Part shown: positions 48,186-62,400 of the stretch, one piece after another
Numbering within the stretch: the first letter of the stretch is position 1
Layout of the letters: each line of letters begins with the position of its first letter
DNA from: Paratinospora sagittata
Lineage: Eukaryota; Streptophyta; Magnoliopsida; Ranunculales; Menispermaceae
DNA length: 64,000 bases
NCBI GenBank assembly: GCA_035771175.1
Contig: CM069603.1
Coordinates: 22,606,286-22,670,285 of the forward strand
Direction: 5' to 3'
Translations under genes and position numbers: made by a program
The notes under the pieces: model-generated
Databases searched by the model: none
Told to the model about the DNA's origin: nothing
What the model saw: the letters and a program-made list of their open reading frames with translations, nothing else

Positions 48186-50780
48186 AGAACGAAGACATAT
48201 CTCATGTCTAATGCATTAGTTTGATCTCTGGTGTGTAGGGTAACCCCTCGATCAATCTCAGCACTAAAACTCTGAAAATTGCAAAGTCTTCAAAATCACT
48301 TTCCATCTAGTATTTCATTTTGAAAAAAATGTTTTCTGAAAGGTTTTAATCATAATTTTAATGAGTTTTGAAATATTTAAAAGTGTTTAATCTTATATCA
48401 AAGTGTTTTGAGTCAATGAAATGGTTCTTTAGTGTCAAAATATTAATTTTTCAAAAATAAGGCTATCCAGCAATTGGCACGTCTTAGACTAAAATCTTAT
48501 ATTTCTAACGAGAAAAATGTGGGCACTTCTGCTTGCTCGATCTTTCTATTACTTCACAGTTTTGCCAGGTTATCTTAATCGAAATATTCTCTAGTAACAC
48601 CTAGATGATTCCCATTGTCTCGCACGCCCAAAAAACTTTAGATTGAACAATGTTTTGAATTCAAATCATTTTGTACTACTCTTGCTCTTTAACCTTCAAC
48701 TTCAAATTTTATAAAACACTCATTCTCTGATTTTCAAAAATACAACACGCACGATATTTGCAAGTTAGATTGAGCTTTTCGAATAGCTTTTCAAGAGAAG
48801 AAAGTAATGATTCTTGCCTTTGCAAAAAAAGGCTTCGAATTGAATCAAAATTGCAATCTGTCTTGATGTTCGGCTAGTTCTTCATTTTATCCCTTGTGTG
48901 CGAAGATTTGCAGAGGCTATCCATTGTTTAAAACTCTAAGTATATGAAGTGGTCTCGATAAGATAACACATCAAAAAGGAACACATCACCTGTTTTGCAT
49001 CAAGAACACATCAAACAATAGCTTTCAAATTCTACAAAGATCAAGCTCGAAGAACGAAGACATATCTCATGTCTAATGCATTAGTTTGATCTCTGGTGTG
49101 TAGGGTAACCCCTCGATCAATCTCAGCACTAAAACTCTGAAAATTGCAAAGTCTTCAAAATCACTTTCCATCTAGTATTTCATTTTGAAAAAAATGTTTT
49201 CTGAAAGGTTTTAATCATAATTTTAATGAGTTTTGAAATATTTAAAAGTGTTTAATCTTATATCAAAGTGTTTTGAGTCAATGAAATGGTTCTTTAGTGT
49301 CAAAATATTAATTTTTCAAAAATAAGGCTATCCAGCAATTGGCACGTCTTAGACTAAAATCTTATATTTCTAACGAGAAAAATGTGGGCACTTCTGCTTG
49401 CTCGATCTTTCTATTACTTCACAGTTTTGCCAGGTTATCTTAATCGAAATATTCTCTAGTAACACCTAGATGATTCCCATTGTCTCGCACGCCCAAAAAA
49501 CTTTAGATTGAACAATGTTTTGAATTCAAATCATTTTGTACTACTCTTGCTCTTTAACCTTCAACTTCAAATTTTATAAAACACTCATTCTCTGATTTTC
49601 AAAAATACAACACGCACGATATTTGCAAGTTAGATTGAGCTTTTCGAATAGCTTTTCAAGAGAAGAAAGTAATGATTCTTGCCTTTGCAAAAAAAGGCTT
49701 CGAATTGAATCAAAATTGCAATCTGTCTTGATGTTCGGCTAGTTCTTCATTTTATCCCTTGTGTGCGAAGATTTGCAGAGGCTATCCATTGTTTAAAACT
49801 CTAAGTATATGAAGTGGTCTCGATAAGATAACACATCAAAAAGGAACACATCACCTGTTTTGCATCAAGAACACATCAAACAATAGCTTTCAAATTCTAC
49901 AAAGATCAAGCTCGAAGAACGAAGACATATCTCATGTCTAATGCATTAGTTTGATCTCTGGTGTGTAGGGTAACCCCTCGATCAATCTCAGCACTAAAAC
50001 TCTGAAAATTGCAAAGTCTTCAAAATCACTTTCCATCTAGTATTTCATTTTGAAAAAAATGTTTTCTGAAAGGTTTTAATCATAATTTTAATGAGTTTTG
50101 AAATATTTAAAAGTGTTTAATCTTATATCAAAGTGTTTTGAGTCAATGAAATGGTTCTTTAGTGTCAAAATATTAATTTTTCAAAAATAAGGCTATCCAG
50201 CAATTGGCACGTCTTAGACTAAAATCTTATATTTCTAACGAGAAAAATGTGGGCACTTCTGCTTGCTCGATCTTTCTATTACTTCACAGTTTTGCCAGGT
50301 TATCTTATTTGAAATATTCTCTAGTAACACCTAGATGATTCCCATTGTCTCGCACGCCCAAAAAACTTTAGATTGAACAATGTTTTGAATTCAAATCATT
50401 TTGTACTAATCTTGCTCTTTAAGCTTCAACTTCAAATTTTATAAAACACTCATTCTCTGATTTTCAAAAATACAACACGCACGATATTTGCAAGTTAGAT
50501 TGAGCTTTTCGAATAGCTTTTCAAGAGAAGAAAGTAATGATTCTTGCCTTTGCAAAAAAAGGCTTCGAATTGAATCAAAATTGCAATCTGTCTTGATGTT
50601 CAGCTAGTTCTTCATTTTATCCCTTGTGTGCGAAGATTTGCAGAGGCTATCCATTGTTTAAAACTCTAAGTATATGAAGTGGTCTCGATAAGATAACACA
50701 TCAAAAAGGAACACAGCACCTGTTTTGCATCAAGAACACATCAAACAATAGCTTTCGAATTCTACAAAGATCAAGCTCGA
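48186..50780 (+). repeat. Run of three near-identical monomers
   Basis: The monomers at 48186 and 49051 look identical throughout by eye, sharing CCATCTAG, CGATCTTTCTATTAC and GTTCGGCTAG. The third (49916) matches them until about 50306, then switches to TTATTTGAAAT and AAGCTTCAAC. The switch looks like a crossover or conversion point. Confidence 0.85.
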
Positions 50781-53700
50781 AGAACGAAGACATATCTCAT
50801 GTCTAATGCATTAGTTTGATCTCTGGTGTGTAGGGTAACCCCTCGATCAATCTCAGCACTAAAACTCTGAAAATTGCAAAGTCTTCAAAATCACTTTCCA
50901 TATAGTATTTCATTTTGAAAAAAATGTTTTCTGAAAGGTTTTAATCATAATTTTAATGAGTTTTGAAATATTTAAAAGTGTTTAATCTTATATCAAAGTG
51001 TTTTGAGTCAATGAAATGGTTCTTTAGTGTCAAAATATTAATTTTTCAAAAATAAGGCTATCCAGCAATTGGCACGTCTTAGACTAAAATCTTATATTTC
51101 TAACGAGAAAAATGTGGGCACTTCTGCTTGCTCGATTTTTCTATTACTTCACAGTTTTGCCAGGTTATCTTATTTGAAATATTCTCAAGTAACACCTAGA
51201 TGATTCCCATTGTCTCGCACGCCCAAAAAACTTTAGATTGAACAATGTTTTGAATTCAAATCATTTTGTACTACTCTTGCTCTTTAAGCTTCAACTTCAA
51301 ATCTTATAAAACACTCATTCTCTGATTTTCAAAAATACAACACGCACGATATTTGCAAGTTAGATTGAGCTTTTCGAATAGCTTTTCAAGAGAAGAAAGT
51401 AATGATTCTTGCCTTTGCAAAAAAAGGCTTCGAATTGAATCAAAATTGCAATCTGTCTTGATGTTCAGCTAGTTCTTCATTTTATCCCTTGTGTGCGAAG
51501 ATTTGCAGAGGCTATCCATTGTTTAAAACTCTAAGTATATGAAGTGGTCTCGATAAGATAACACATCAAAAAGGAACACAGCACCTGTTTTGCATCAAGA
51601 ACACATCAAACAATAGCTTTCGAATTCTACAAAGATCAAGCTCGAAGAACGAAGACATATCTCATGTCTAATGCATTAGTTTGATCTCTGGTGTGTAGGG
51701 TAACCCCTCGATCAATCTCAGCACTAAAACTCTGAAAATTGCAAAGTCTTCAAAATCACTTTCCATATAGTATTTCATTTTGAAAAAAATGTTTTCTGAA
51801 AGGTTTTAATCATAATTTTAATGAGTTTTGAAATATTTAAAAGTGTTTAATCTTATATCAAAGTGTTTTGAGTCAATGAAATGGTTCTTTAGTGTCAAAA
51901 TATTAATTTTTCAAAAATAAGGCTATCCAGCAATTGGCACGTCTTACACTAAAATCTTATATTTCTAACGAGAAAAATGTGGGCACTTCTGCTTGCTCGA
52001 TTTTTCTATTACTTCACAGTTTTGCCAGGTTATCTTATTTGAAATATTCTCTAGTAACACCTAGATGATTCCCATTGTCTCGCACGCCCAAAAAACTTTA
52101 GATTGAACAATGTTTTGAATTCAAATCATTTTGTACTACTCTTGCTCTTTAACCTTCAACTTCAAATTTTATAAAACACTCATTCTCTGATTTTCAAAAA
52201 TACAACACGCACGATATTTGCAAGTTAGATTGAGCTTTTCGAATAGCTTTTCAAGAGAAGAAAGTAATGATTCTTGCCTTTGCAAAAAAAGGCTTCGAAT
52301 TGAATCAAAATTGCAATCTGTCTTGATGTTCGGCTAGTTCTTCATTTTATCCCTTGTGTGCGAAGATTTGCAGAGGCTATCCATTGTTTAAAACTCTAAG
52401 TATATGAAGTGGTCTCGATAAGATAACACATCAAAAAGGAACACATCACCTGTTTTGCATCAAGAACACATCAAACAATAGCTTTCAAATTCTACAAAGA
52501 TCAAGCTCGAAGAACGAAGACATATCTCATGTCTAATGCATTAGTTTGATCTCTGGTGTGTAGGGTAACCCCTCGATCAATCTCAGCACTAAAACTCTGA
52601 AAATTGCAAAGTCTTCAAAATCACTTTCCATCTAGTATTTCATTTTGAAAAAAATGTTTTCTGAAAGGTTTTAATCATAATTTTAATGAGTTTTGAAATA
52701 TTTAAAAGTGTTTAATCTTATATCAAAGTGTTTTGAGTCAATGAAATGGTTCTTTAGTGTCAAAATATTAATTTTTCAAAAATAAGGCTATCCAGCAATT
52801 GGCACGTCTTAGACTAAAATCTTATATTTCTAACGAGAAAAATGTGGGCACTTCTGCTTGCTCGATCTTTCTATTACTTCACAGTTTTGCCAGGTTATCT
52901 TATTTGAAATATTCTCTAGTAACACCTAGATGATTCCCATTGTCTCGCACGCCCAAAAAACTTTAGATTGAACAATGTTTTGAATTCAAATCATTTTGTA
53001 CTACTCTTGCTCTTTAAGCTTCAACTTCAAATTTTATAAAACACTCATTCTCTGATTTTCAAAAATACAACACGCACGATATCTGCAAGTTAGATTGAGC
53101 TTTTCGAATAGCTTTTCAAGAGAAGAAAGTAATGATTCTTGCCTTTGCAAAAAAAGGCTTCGAATTGAATCAAAATTGCAATCTGTCTTGATGTTCAGCT
53201 AGTTCTTCATTTTATCCCTTGTGTGCGAAGATTTGCAGAGGCTATCCATTGTTTAAAACTCTAAGTATATGAAGTGGTCTCGATAAGATAACACATCAAA
53301 AAGGAACACAGCACCTGTTTTGCATCAAGAACACATCAAACAATAGCTTTCGAATTCTACAAAGATCAAGCTCGAAGAACGAAGACATATCTCATGTCTA
53401 ATGCATTAGTTTGATCTCTGGTGTGTAGGGTAACCCCTCGATCAATCTCAGCACTAAAACTCTGAAAATTGCAAAGTCTTCAAAATCACTTTCCATATAG
53501 TATTTCATTTTGAAAAAAATGTTTTCTGAAAGGTTTTAATCATAATTTTAATGAGTTTTGAAATATTTAAAAGTGTTTAATCTTATATCAAAGTGTTTTG
53601 AGTCAATGAAATGGTTCTTTAGTGTCAAAATATTAATTTTTCAAAAATAAGGCTATCCAGCAATTGGCACGTCTTAGACTAAAATCTTATATTTCTAACG

Positions 53701-56700
53701 AGAAAAATGTGGGCACTTCTGCTTGCTCGATTTTTCTATTACTTCACAGTTTTGCCAGGTTATCTTATTTGAAATATTCTCAAGTAACACCTAGATGATT
53801 CCCATTGTCTCGCACGCCCAAAAAACTTTAGATTGAACAATGTTTTGAACTCAAATCATTTTGTACTACTCTTGCTCTTTAAGCTTCAACTTCAAATCTT
53901 ATAAAACACTCATTCTCTGATTTTCAAAAATACAACACGCACGATATTTGCAAGTTAGATTGAGCTTTTCGAATAGCTTTTCAAGAGAAGAAAGTAATGA
54001 TTCTTGCCTTTGCAAAAAAAGGCTTCGAATTGAATCAAAATTGCAATCTGTCTTGATGTTCAGCTAGTTCTTCATTTTATCCCTTGTGTGCGAAGATTTG
54101 CAGAGGCTATCCATTGTTTAAAACTCTAAGTATATGAAGTGGTCTCGATAAGATAACACATCAAAAAGGAACACAGCACCTGTTTTGCATCAAGAACACA
54201 TCAAACAATAGCTTTCGAATTCTACAAAGATCAAGCTCGAAGAACGAAGACATATCTCATGTCTAATGCATTAGTTTGATCTCTGGTGTGTAGGGTAACC
54301 CCTCGATCAATCTCAGCACTAAAACTCTGAAAATTGCAAAGTCTTCAAAATCACTTTCCATATAGTATTTCATTTTGAAAAAAATGTTTTCTGAAAGGTT
54401 TTAATCATAATTTTAATGAGTTTTGAAATATTTAAAAGTGTTTAATCTTATATCAAAGTGTTTTGAGTCAATGAAATGGTTCTTTAGTGTCAAAATATTA
54501 ATTTTTCAAAAATAAGGCTATCCAGCAATTGGCACGTCTTACACTAAAATCTTATATTTCTAACGAGAAAAATGTGGGCACTTCTGCTTGCTCGATTTTT
54601 CTATTACTTCACAGTTTTGCCAGGTTATCTTATTTGAAATATTCTCTAGTAACACCTAGATGATTCCCATTGTCTCGCACGCCCAAAAAACTTTAGATTG
54701 AACAATGTTTTGAATTCAAATCATTTTGTACTACTCTTGCTCTTTAACCTTCAACTTCAAATTTTATAAAACACTCATTCTCTGATTTTCAAAAATACAA
54801 CACGCACGATATTTGCAAGTTAGATTGAGCTTTTCGAATAGCTTTTCAAGAGAAGAAAGTAATGATTCTTGCCTTTGCAAAAAAAGGCTTCGAATTGAAT
54901 CAAAATTGCAATCTGTCTTGATGTTCAGCTAGTTCTTCATTTTATCCCTTGTGTTCGAAGATTTGCAGAGGCTATCCATTGTTTAAAGCTCTAAGTATAT
55001 GAAGTGGTCTCGATAAGATAACACATCAAAAAGGAACACAGCACCTGTTTTGCATCAAGAACACATCAAACAATAGCTTTCGAATTCTACAAAGATCAAG
55101 CTCGAAGAACGAAGACATATCTCATGTCTAATGCATTAGTTTGATCTCTGGTGTGTAGGGTAACCCCTCGATCAATCTCAGCACTAAAACTCTGAAAATT
55201 GCAAAGTCTTCAAAATCACTTTCCATATAGTATTTCATTTTGAAAAAAATGTTTTCTGAAAGGTTTTAATCATAATTTTAATGAGTTTTGAAATATTTAA
55301 AAGTGTTTAATCTTATATCAAAGTGTTTTGAGTCAATGAAATGGTTCTTTAGTGTCAAAATATTAATTTTTCAAAAATAAGGCTATCCAGCAATTTGCAC
55401 GTCTTAGACTAAAATCTTATATTTCTAACGAGAAAAATGTGGGCACTTCTGCTTGCTCGATTTTTCTATTCCTTCACAGTTTTGCCAGGTTATCTTAATT
55501 GAAATATTCTCTAGTAACACCTAGATGATTCCCATTGTCTCGCACGCCCAAAAAACTTTAGATTGAACAATATTTTGAATTCAAATCATTTTTTAGTACT
55601 CTTGCTCTTTAACCTTCAACTTGAAATTTTATAAAACACTCATTCTCTGATTTTCAAAAATTCAACACGCACGATATTTGCAAGTTAGATTGAGCTTTAC
55701 CAAGAGTTTTTCAAGAGAAGAAAGTAATGATTCTTGCCTTTGCAAAAAAAGGCTTCGAATTGAATCAAAATTGCAATCTGTCTTGATGTTCAGCTAGTTC
55801 TTCATTTTATCCCTTGTGTGCGAAGATTTGCAGAGGCTATCCATTGTTTAAAACTCTAAGTATATGAAGTGGTCTCGATAAGATAACACATCAAAAAGGA
55901 ACACATCACCTGTTTTGCATCAAGAACACATCAAACAATAGCTTTCGAATTCTACAAAGATCAAGCTCGAAGAACGAAGACATATCTCATGTCTAATGCA
56001 TTAGTTTGATCTCTGGTGTGTAGGGTAACCCCTCGATCAATCTCAGCACTAAAACTCTGAAAATTGCAAAGTCTTCAAAATCACTTTCCATCTAGTATTT
56101 CATTTTGAAAAAAATGTTTTCTGAAAGGTTTTAATCATAATTTTAATGAGTTTTGAAATATTTAAAAGTGTTTAATCTTATATTAAAGTGTTTTGAGTCA
56201 ATGAAATGGTTCTTTAGTGTCAAAATATTAATTTTTCAAAAATAAGGCTATCCAGCAATTGGCACGTCTTAGACTAAAATCTTATATTTCTAACGAGAAA
56301 AATGTGGGCACTTCTGCTTGCTCGATTTTTCTATTACTTCACAGTTTTGCCAGGTTATCTTATTTGAAATATTCTCTAGTAACACCTAGATGATTCCCAT
56401 TGTCTCGCACGCCCAAAAAACTTTAGATTGAACAATGTTTTGAATTCAAATCATTTTGTACTACTCTTGCTCTTTAAGCTTCAACTTCAAATTTTATAAA
56501 ACACTCATTCTCAGATTTTCAAAAATACAACACGCACGATATTTGCAAGTTAGATTGAGCTTTTCGAATAGCTTTTCAAGAGAAGAAAGTAATGATTCTT
56601 GCCTTTGCAAAAAAAGGCTTCGAATTGAACCAAAATTGCAATCTGTCTTGATGTTCAGCTAGTTCTTCATTTTATCCCTTGTGTGCGAAGATTTGCAGAG

Positions 56701-59430
56701 GCTATCCATTGTTTAAAACTCTAAGTATATGAAGTGGTCTCGATAAGATAACACATCAAAAAGGAACACAGCACCTGTTTTGCATCAAGAACACATCAAA
56801 CAATAGCTTTCGAATTCTACAAAGATCAAGCTCGAAGAACGAAGACATATCTCATGTCTAATGCATTAGTTTGATCTCTGGTGTGTAGGGTAACCCCTCG
56901 ATCAATCTCAGCACTAAAACTCTGAAAATTGCAAAGTCTTCAAAATCACTTTCCATATAGTATTTCATTTTGAAAAAAATGTTTTCTGAAAGGTTTTAAT
57001 CATAATTTTAATGAGTTTTGAAATATTTAAAAGTGTTTAATCTTATATCAAAGTGTTTTGAGTCAATGAAACGGTTCTTTAGTGTCAAAATATTAATTTT
57101 TCAAAAATAAGGCTATCCAGCAATTGGCACGTCTTAGACTAAAATCTTATATTTCTAACGAGAAAAATGTAGGCACTTCTGCTTGCTCGATTTTTCTATT
57201 ACTTCACAGTTTTGCCAGGTTATCTTATTTGAAATATTCTCTAGTAACACCTAGATGATTCCCATTGTCTCGCACGCCCAAAAAACTTTAGATTGAACAA
57301 TGTTTTGAATTCAAATCATTTTGTACTACTCTTGCTCTTTAAGCTTCAACTTCAAATCTTATAAAACACTCATTCTCTGATTTTCAAAAATACAACACGC
57401 ACGATATTTGCAAGTTAGATTGAGCTTTTCGAATAGCTTTTCAAGAGAAGAAAGTAATGATTCTTGCCTTTGCAAAAAAAGGCTTCGAATTGAATCAAAA
57501 TTGCAATCTGTCTTGATGTTCAGCTAGTTCTTCATTTTATCCCTTGTGTGCGAAGATTTGCAGAGGCTATCCATTGTTTAAAACTCTAAGTATATGAAGT
57601 GGTCTCGATAAGATAACACATCAAAAAGGAACACAGCACCTGTTTTGCATCAAGAACACATCAAACAATAGCTTTCGAATTCTACAAAGATCAAGCTCGA
57701 AGAACGAAGACATATCTCATGTCTAATGCATTAGTTTGATCTCTGGTGTGTAGGGTAACCCCTCGATCAATCTCAGCACTAAAACTCTGAAAATTGCAAA
57801 GTCTTCAAAATCACTTTCCATATAGTATTTCATTTTGAAAAAAATGTTTTCTGAAAGGTTTTAATCATAATTTTAATGAGTTTTGAAATATTTAAAAGTG
57901 TTTAATCTTATATCAAAGTGTTTTGAGTCAATGAAATGGTTCTTTAGTGTCAAAATATTAATTTTTCAAAAATAAGGCTATCCAGCAATGGGCACGTCTT
58001 ACACTAAAATCTTATATTTCTAACGAGAAAAATGTGGGCACTTCTGCTTGCTCGATTTTTCTATTACTTCACAGTTTTGCCAGGTTATCTTATTTGAAAT
58101 ATTCTCTAGTAACACCTAGATGATTCCCATTGTCTCGCACGCCCAAAAAACTTTAGATTGAACAATGTTTTGAATTCAAATCATTTTGTACTACTCTTGC
58201 TCTTTAACCTTCAACTTCAAATTTTATAAAACACTCATTCTCTGATTTTCAAAAATACAACACGCACGATATTTGCAAGTTAGATTGAGCTTTTCGAATA
58301 GCTTTTCAAGAGAAGAAAGTAATGATTCTTGCCTTTGCAAAAAAAGGCTTCGAATTGAATCAAAATTGCAATCTGTCTTGATGTTCAGCTAGTTCTTCAT
58401 TTTATCCCTTGTGTTCGAAGATTTGCAGAGGCTATCCATTGTTTAAAGCTCTAAGTATATGAAGTGGTCTCGATAAGATAACACATCAAAAAGGAACACA
58501 ACACCTGTTTTGCATCAAGAACACATCAAACAATAGCTTTCGAATTCTACAAAGATCAAGCTCGAAGAACGAAGACATATCTCATGTCTAATGCATTAGT
58601 TTGATCTCTGGTGTGTAGGGTAACCCCTCGATCAATCTCAGCACTAAAACTCTGAAAATTGCAAAGTCTTCAAAATCACTTTCCATATAGTATTTCATTT
58701 TGAAAAAAATGTTTTCTGAAAGGTTTTAATCATAATTTTAATGAGTTTTGAAATATTTAAAAGTGTTTAATCTTATATCAAAGTGTTTTGAGTCAATGAA
58801 ATGGTTCTTTAGTGTCAAAATATTAATTTTTCAAAAATAAGGCTATCCAGCAATTTGCACGTCTTAGACTAAAATCTTATATTTCTAACGAGAAAAATGT
58901 GGGCACTTCTGCTTGCTCGATTTTTCTATTCCTTCACAGTTTTGCCAGGTTATCTTAATTGAAATATTCTCTAGTAACACCTAGATGATTCCCATTGTCT
59001 CGCACGCCCAAAAAACTTTAGATTGAACAATATTTTGAATTCAAATCATTTTTTAGTACTCTTGCTCTTTAACCTTCAACTTCAAATTTTATAAAACACT
59101 CATTCTCTGATTTTCAAAAATTCAACACGCACGATATTTGCAAGTTAGATTGAGCTTTACGAAGAGTTTTTCAAGAGAAGAAAGTAATGATTCTTGCCTT
59201 TGCAAAAAAAGGCTTCGAATTGAATCAAAATTGCAATCTGTCTTGATGTTCAGCTAGTTCTTCATTTTATCCCTTGTGTGCGAAGATTTGCAGAGGCTAT
59301 CCATTGTTTAAAACTCTAAGTATATGAAGTGGTCTCGATAAGATAACACAACAAAAAGGAACACATCACCTGTTTTGCATCAAGAACACATCAAACAACA
59401 GCTTTCGAATTCTACAAAGATCAAGCTCGA
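50781..59430 (+). repeat. Shifting 3- and 4-monomer higher-order repeats
   Basis: Call the types X (AAATCTTAT with AAGCTTC), Y (GTCTTACACT), Z (AACAATATTTTG) and W (TTTCCATCTAG). The order from 50781 is then X Y W, X Y Z W, X Y Z. X at 50781 and 53376 share CTCAAGTAAC, with a 2595-bp offset. Y at 54241 and 57701 share GTGTTCGAAG and TTTAAAGCTC, with a 3460-bp offset. Unit size therefore changes from three to four monomers within 9 kb. Confidence 0.85.
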
Positions 59431-62400
59431 AGAACGAAGACATATCTCATGTTTAACGCATTAGTTTGATCCCTGTTGTGTAGGTAACCCCTCGATCAAT
59501 CTTAGCACTAAAACTCTGAAAATTGCAAAGTCTTCAAAATCACTTTCGATATAGTATTTCCTTTTGACAAAAATGTTTTTCGAAAGGTTTTAATCATAAT
59601 TTTAATGAGTTTTGAATTATTTAAAAGTGTTTATTCTTATATCAAAGTGTTTTGAGTCAATGAAATGGTTCTTTAGTGTCAAAATATTAATTTTTCAAAA
59701 ATAAGGCTATCCAGCAATTGGCACGTCTTAGACTAAAATCTGATATTTCTAAGGAGAAAAATGTGGGCACTTCTGCTTTCTCGATTTTTCTATTCCTTCA
59801 CAGTTTTGCAAAGGTTATCTTAATTGAAATATTCTCTAGTAACACCTAGATGATTCCCATTGTCTCGCACGCCCAAAAAACTTTAGATTGAACAATGTTT
59901 TGAATTCAAATCATTTTGTAGTACTCTTGCTCTTTAACCTTCAACTTCAAATTTTATAAAACACTCATTCTCTGATTTTCAAAAATACAACACGCACGAT
60001 ATTTGCAAGTTATATTGAGCTTTTCGAAGAGTTTTTCACGAGAAGAAAGTAATGATTCTTGCCTTTGCAAAAAAAGGCTTCGAATTGAATCAAAATTGAA
60101 ATCTGTCTTGATGTTCAGCTAGTTTCTTCATTTTATCCCTTGTGTGCTAAGATTTGCAGAGGCTATCCCTTGTTTAAAACTCTAAGTATATGAAGTGGTC
60201 TCGGTAAGATAACACAACAAAAAGGAACACATCACCTATTTTGCATCAAGAACACATCAAACAACAGCTTTCGAATTCTACAAAGATCAAGCTCGAAGAA
60301 CGAAGACATATCTCATGTTTAACGCATTAGTTTGATCCCTGGTGTGTAGGTAACCCCTCGATCAATCTTAGCACTAAAACTCTGAAAATTGCAAAGTCTT
60401 CAAAATCACTTTCGATATAGTATTTCCTTTTGACAAAAATGTTTTCCGAAAGGTTTTAATCATAATTTTAATGAGTTTTGAATTATTTAAAAGTGTTTAT
60501 TCTTATATCAAAGTGTTTTGAGTCAATGAAATGGTTCTTTAGTGTCAAAATATTAATTTTTCAAAAATAAGGCTATCCAGCAATTGGCACGTCTAAGACT
60601 AAAATCTGATATTTCTAACGAGAAAAATGTGGGCACTTCTGCTTTCTCGATTTTTCTATTCCTTCACAGTTTTGCAAGGTTATCTTAATTGAAATATTCT
60701 CTAGTAACACCTAGATGATTCCCATTGTCTCGCACGCCCAAAAAACTTTAGATTGAACAATGTTTTGAATTCAAATCATTTTGTAGTACTCTTGCTCTTT
60801 AACATTCAACTTCAAATTTTATAAAACACTCATTCTCTGATTCTCAAAAATACAACACGCGCGATATTTGCAAGTTAGATTGAGCTTTTCGAAGAGTTTT
60901 TCAAGTGAAGAAAGAAATGATTCTTGCATTTGCAAAAAAAGGCTTCGAATTGAATCAAAATTGAAATCTGTCTTGATGTTCAGCTAGTTTCTTCATTTTA
61001 TCCCTTGTGTGCTAAGATTTGCAGAGGCTATCCCTTGTTTAAAACTCTAAGTATATGAAGTGGTCTCGGTAAGATAACACAACAAAAAGGAACACATCAC
61101 CTATTTTGCATCAAGAACACATCAAACAACAGCTTTCGAATTCTACAAAGATCAAGCTCGAAGAACGAAGACATATCTCATGTTTAACGCATTAGTTTGA
61201 TCCCTGGTGTGTAGGTAACCCCTCGATCAATCTTAGCACTAAAACTCTGAAAATTGCAAAGTCTTCAAAATCACTTTCGATATAGTATTTCCTTTTGACA
61301 AAAATGTTTTCCGAAAGGTTTTAATCATAATTTTAATGAGTTTTGAATTATTTAAAAGTGTTTATTCTTATTTCAAAGTGTTTTGAGTCAATGAAATGGT
61401 TCTTTAGTGTCAAAATATTTATTTTTCAAAAATAAGGCTATCCAGCAATTGGCACGTCTTAGTCTAAAATCTGATATTTCTAACGAGAAAAATGTGGGCA
61501 CTTCTGCTTTCTCGATTTTTCTATTCCTTCACAGTTTTGCAAGGTTATCTTAATTGAAATATTCTCTAGTAACACCTAGATGATTCCCATTGTCTTGCAC
61601 GCCCAAAAAACTTTAGATTGAACAATGTTTTGAATTCAAATCATTTTGTAGTACTCTTGCTCTTTAACCTTCAACTTCAAATTTTATAAAACACCCATTC
61701 TCTGATTTTCAAAAATACAACACGCGCGATATTTGCAAGTTAGATTGAGCTTTTCGAAGAGTTTTTCAAGTGAAGAAAGAAATGATTCTGGCATTTGCAA
61801 AAAAAGGCTTCGAATTGAATCAAAATTGCAATCTGTCTTGATGTTCAGCTAGTTCTTCATTTTAACCCTTGTGTGCTAAGATTTGCAGAGGCTATCCATT
61901 GTTTAAAACTCTAAGTATATGAAGTGGTCTCGGTAAGATAACACAACAAAAAGGAACACATCACCTATTTTGCATCAAGAACACATCAAACAATAGCTTT
62001 CGAATTCTACAAAGATCAAGCTCGAAGAACGAAGACATATCTCATGTTTAACGCATTAGTTTGATCCCTGGTGTGTAGGTAACCCCTCGATCAATCTTAG
62101 CACTAAAACTCTGAAAATTGCAAAGTCTTCAAAATCACTTTCGATATAGTATTTCCTTTTGACAAAAATGTTTTCCGAAAGGTTTTAATCATAATTTTAA
62201 TGAGTTTTGAATTATTTAAAAGTGTTTATTCTTATTTCAAAGTGTTTTGAGTCAATGAAATGGTTCTTTAGTGTCAAAATATTTATTTTTCAAAGATAAG
62301 GCTATCCAGCAATTGGCACGTCTTAGACTAAAATCTGATATTTCTAAGGAGAAAAATGTGGGCTCTTCTGCTTTCTCGATTTTTCTATTCCTTCACAGTT

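Noticed and set aside
56456..56662. 68-codon open frame in the satellite
   Set aside because: It exists in one monomer only because of private base changes; neighbouring monomers carry stops.
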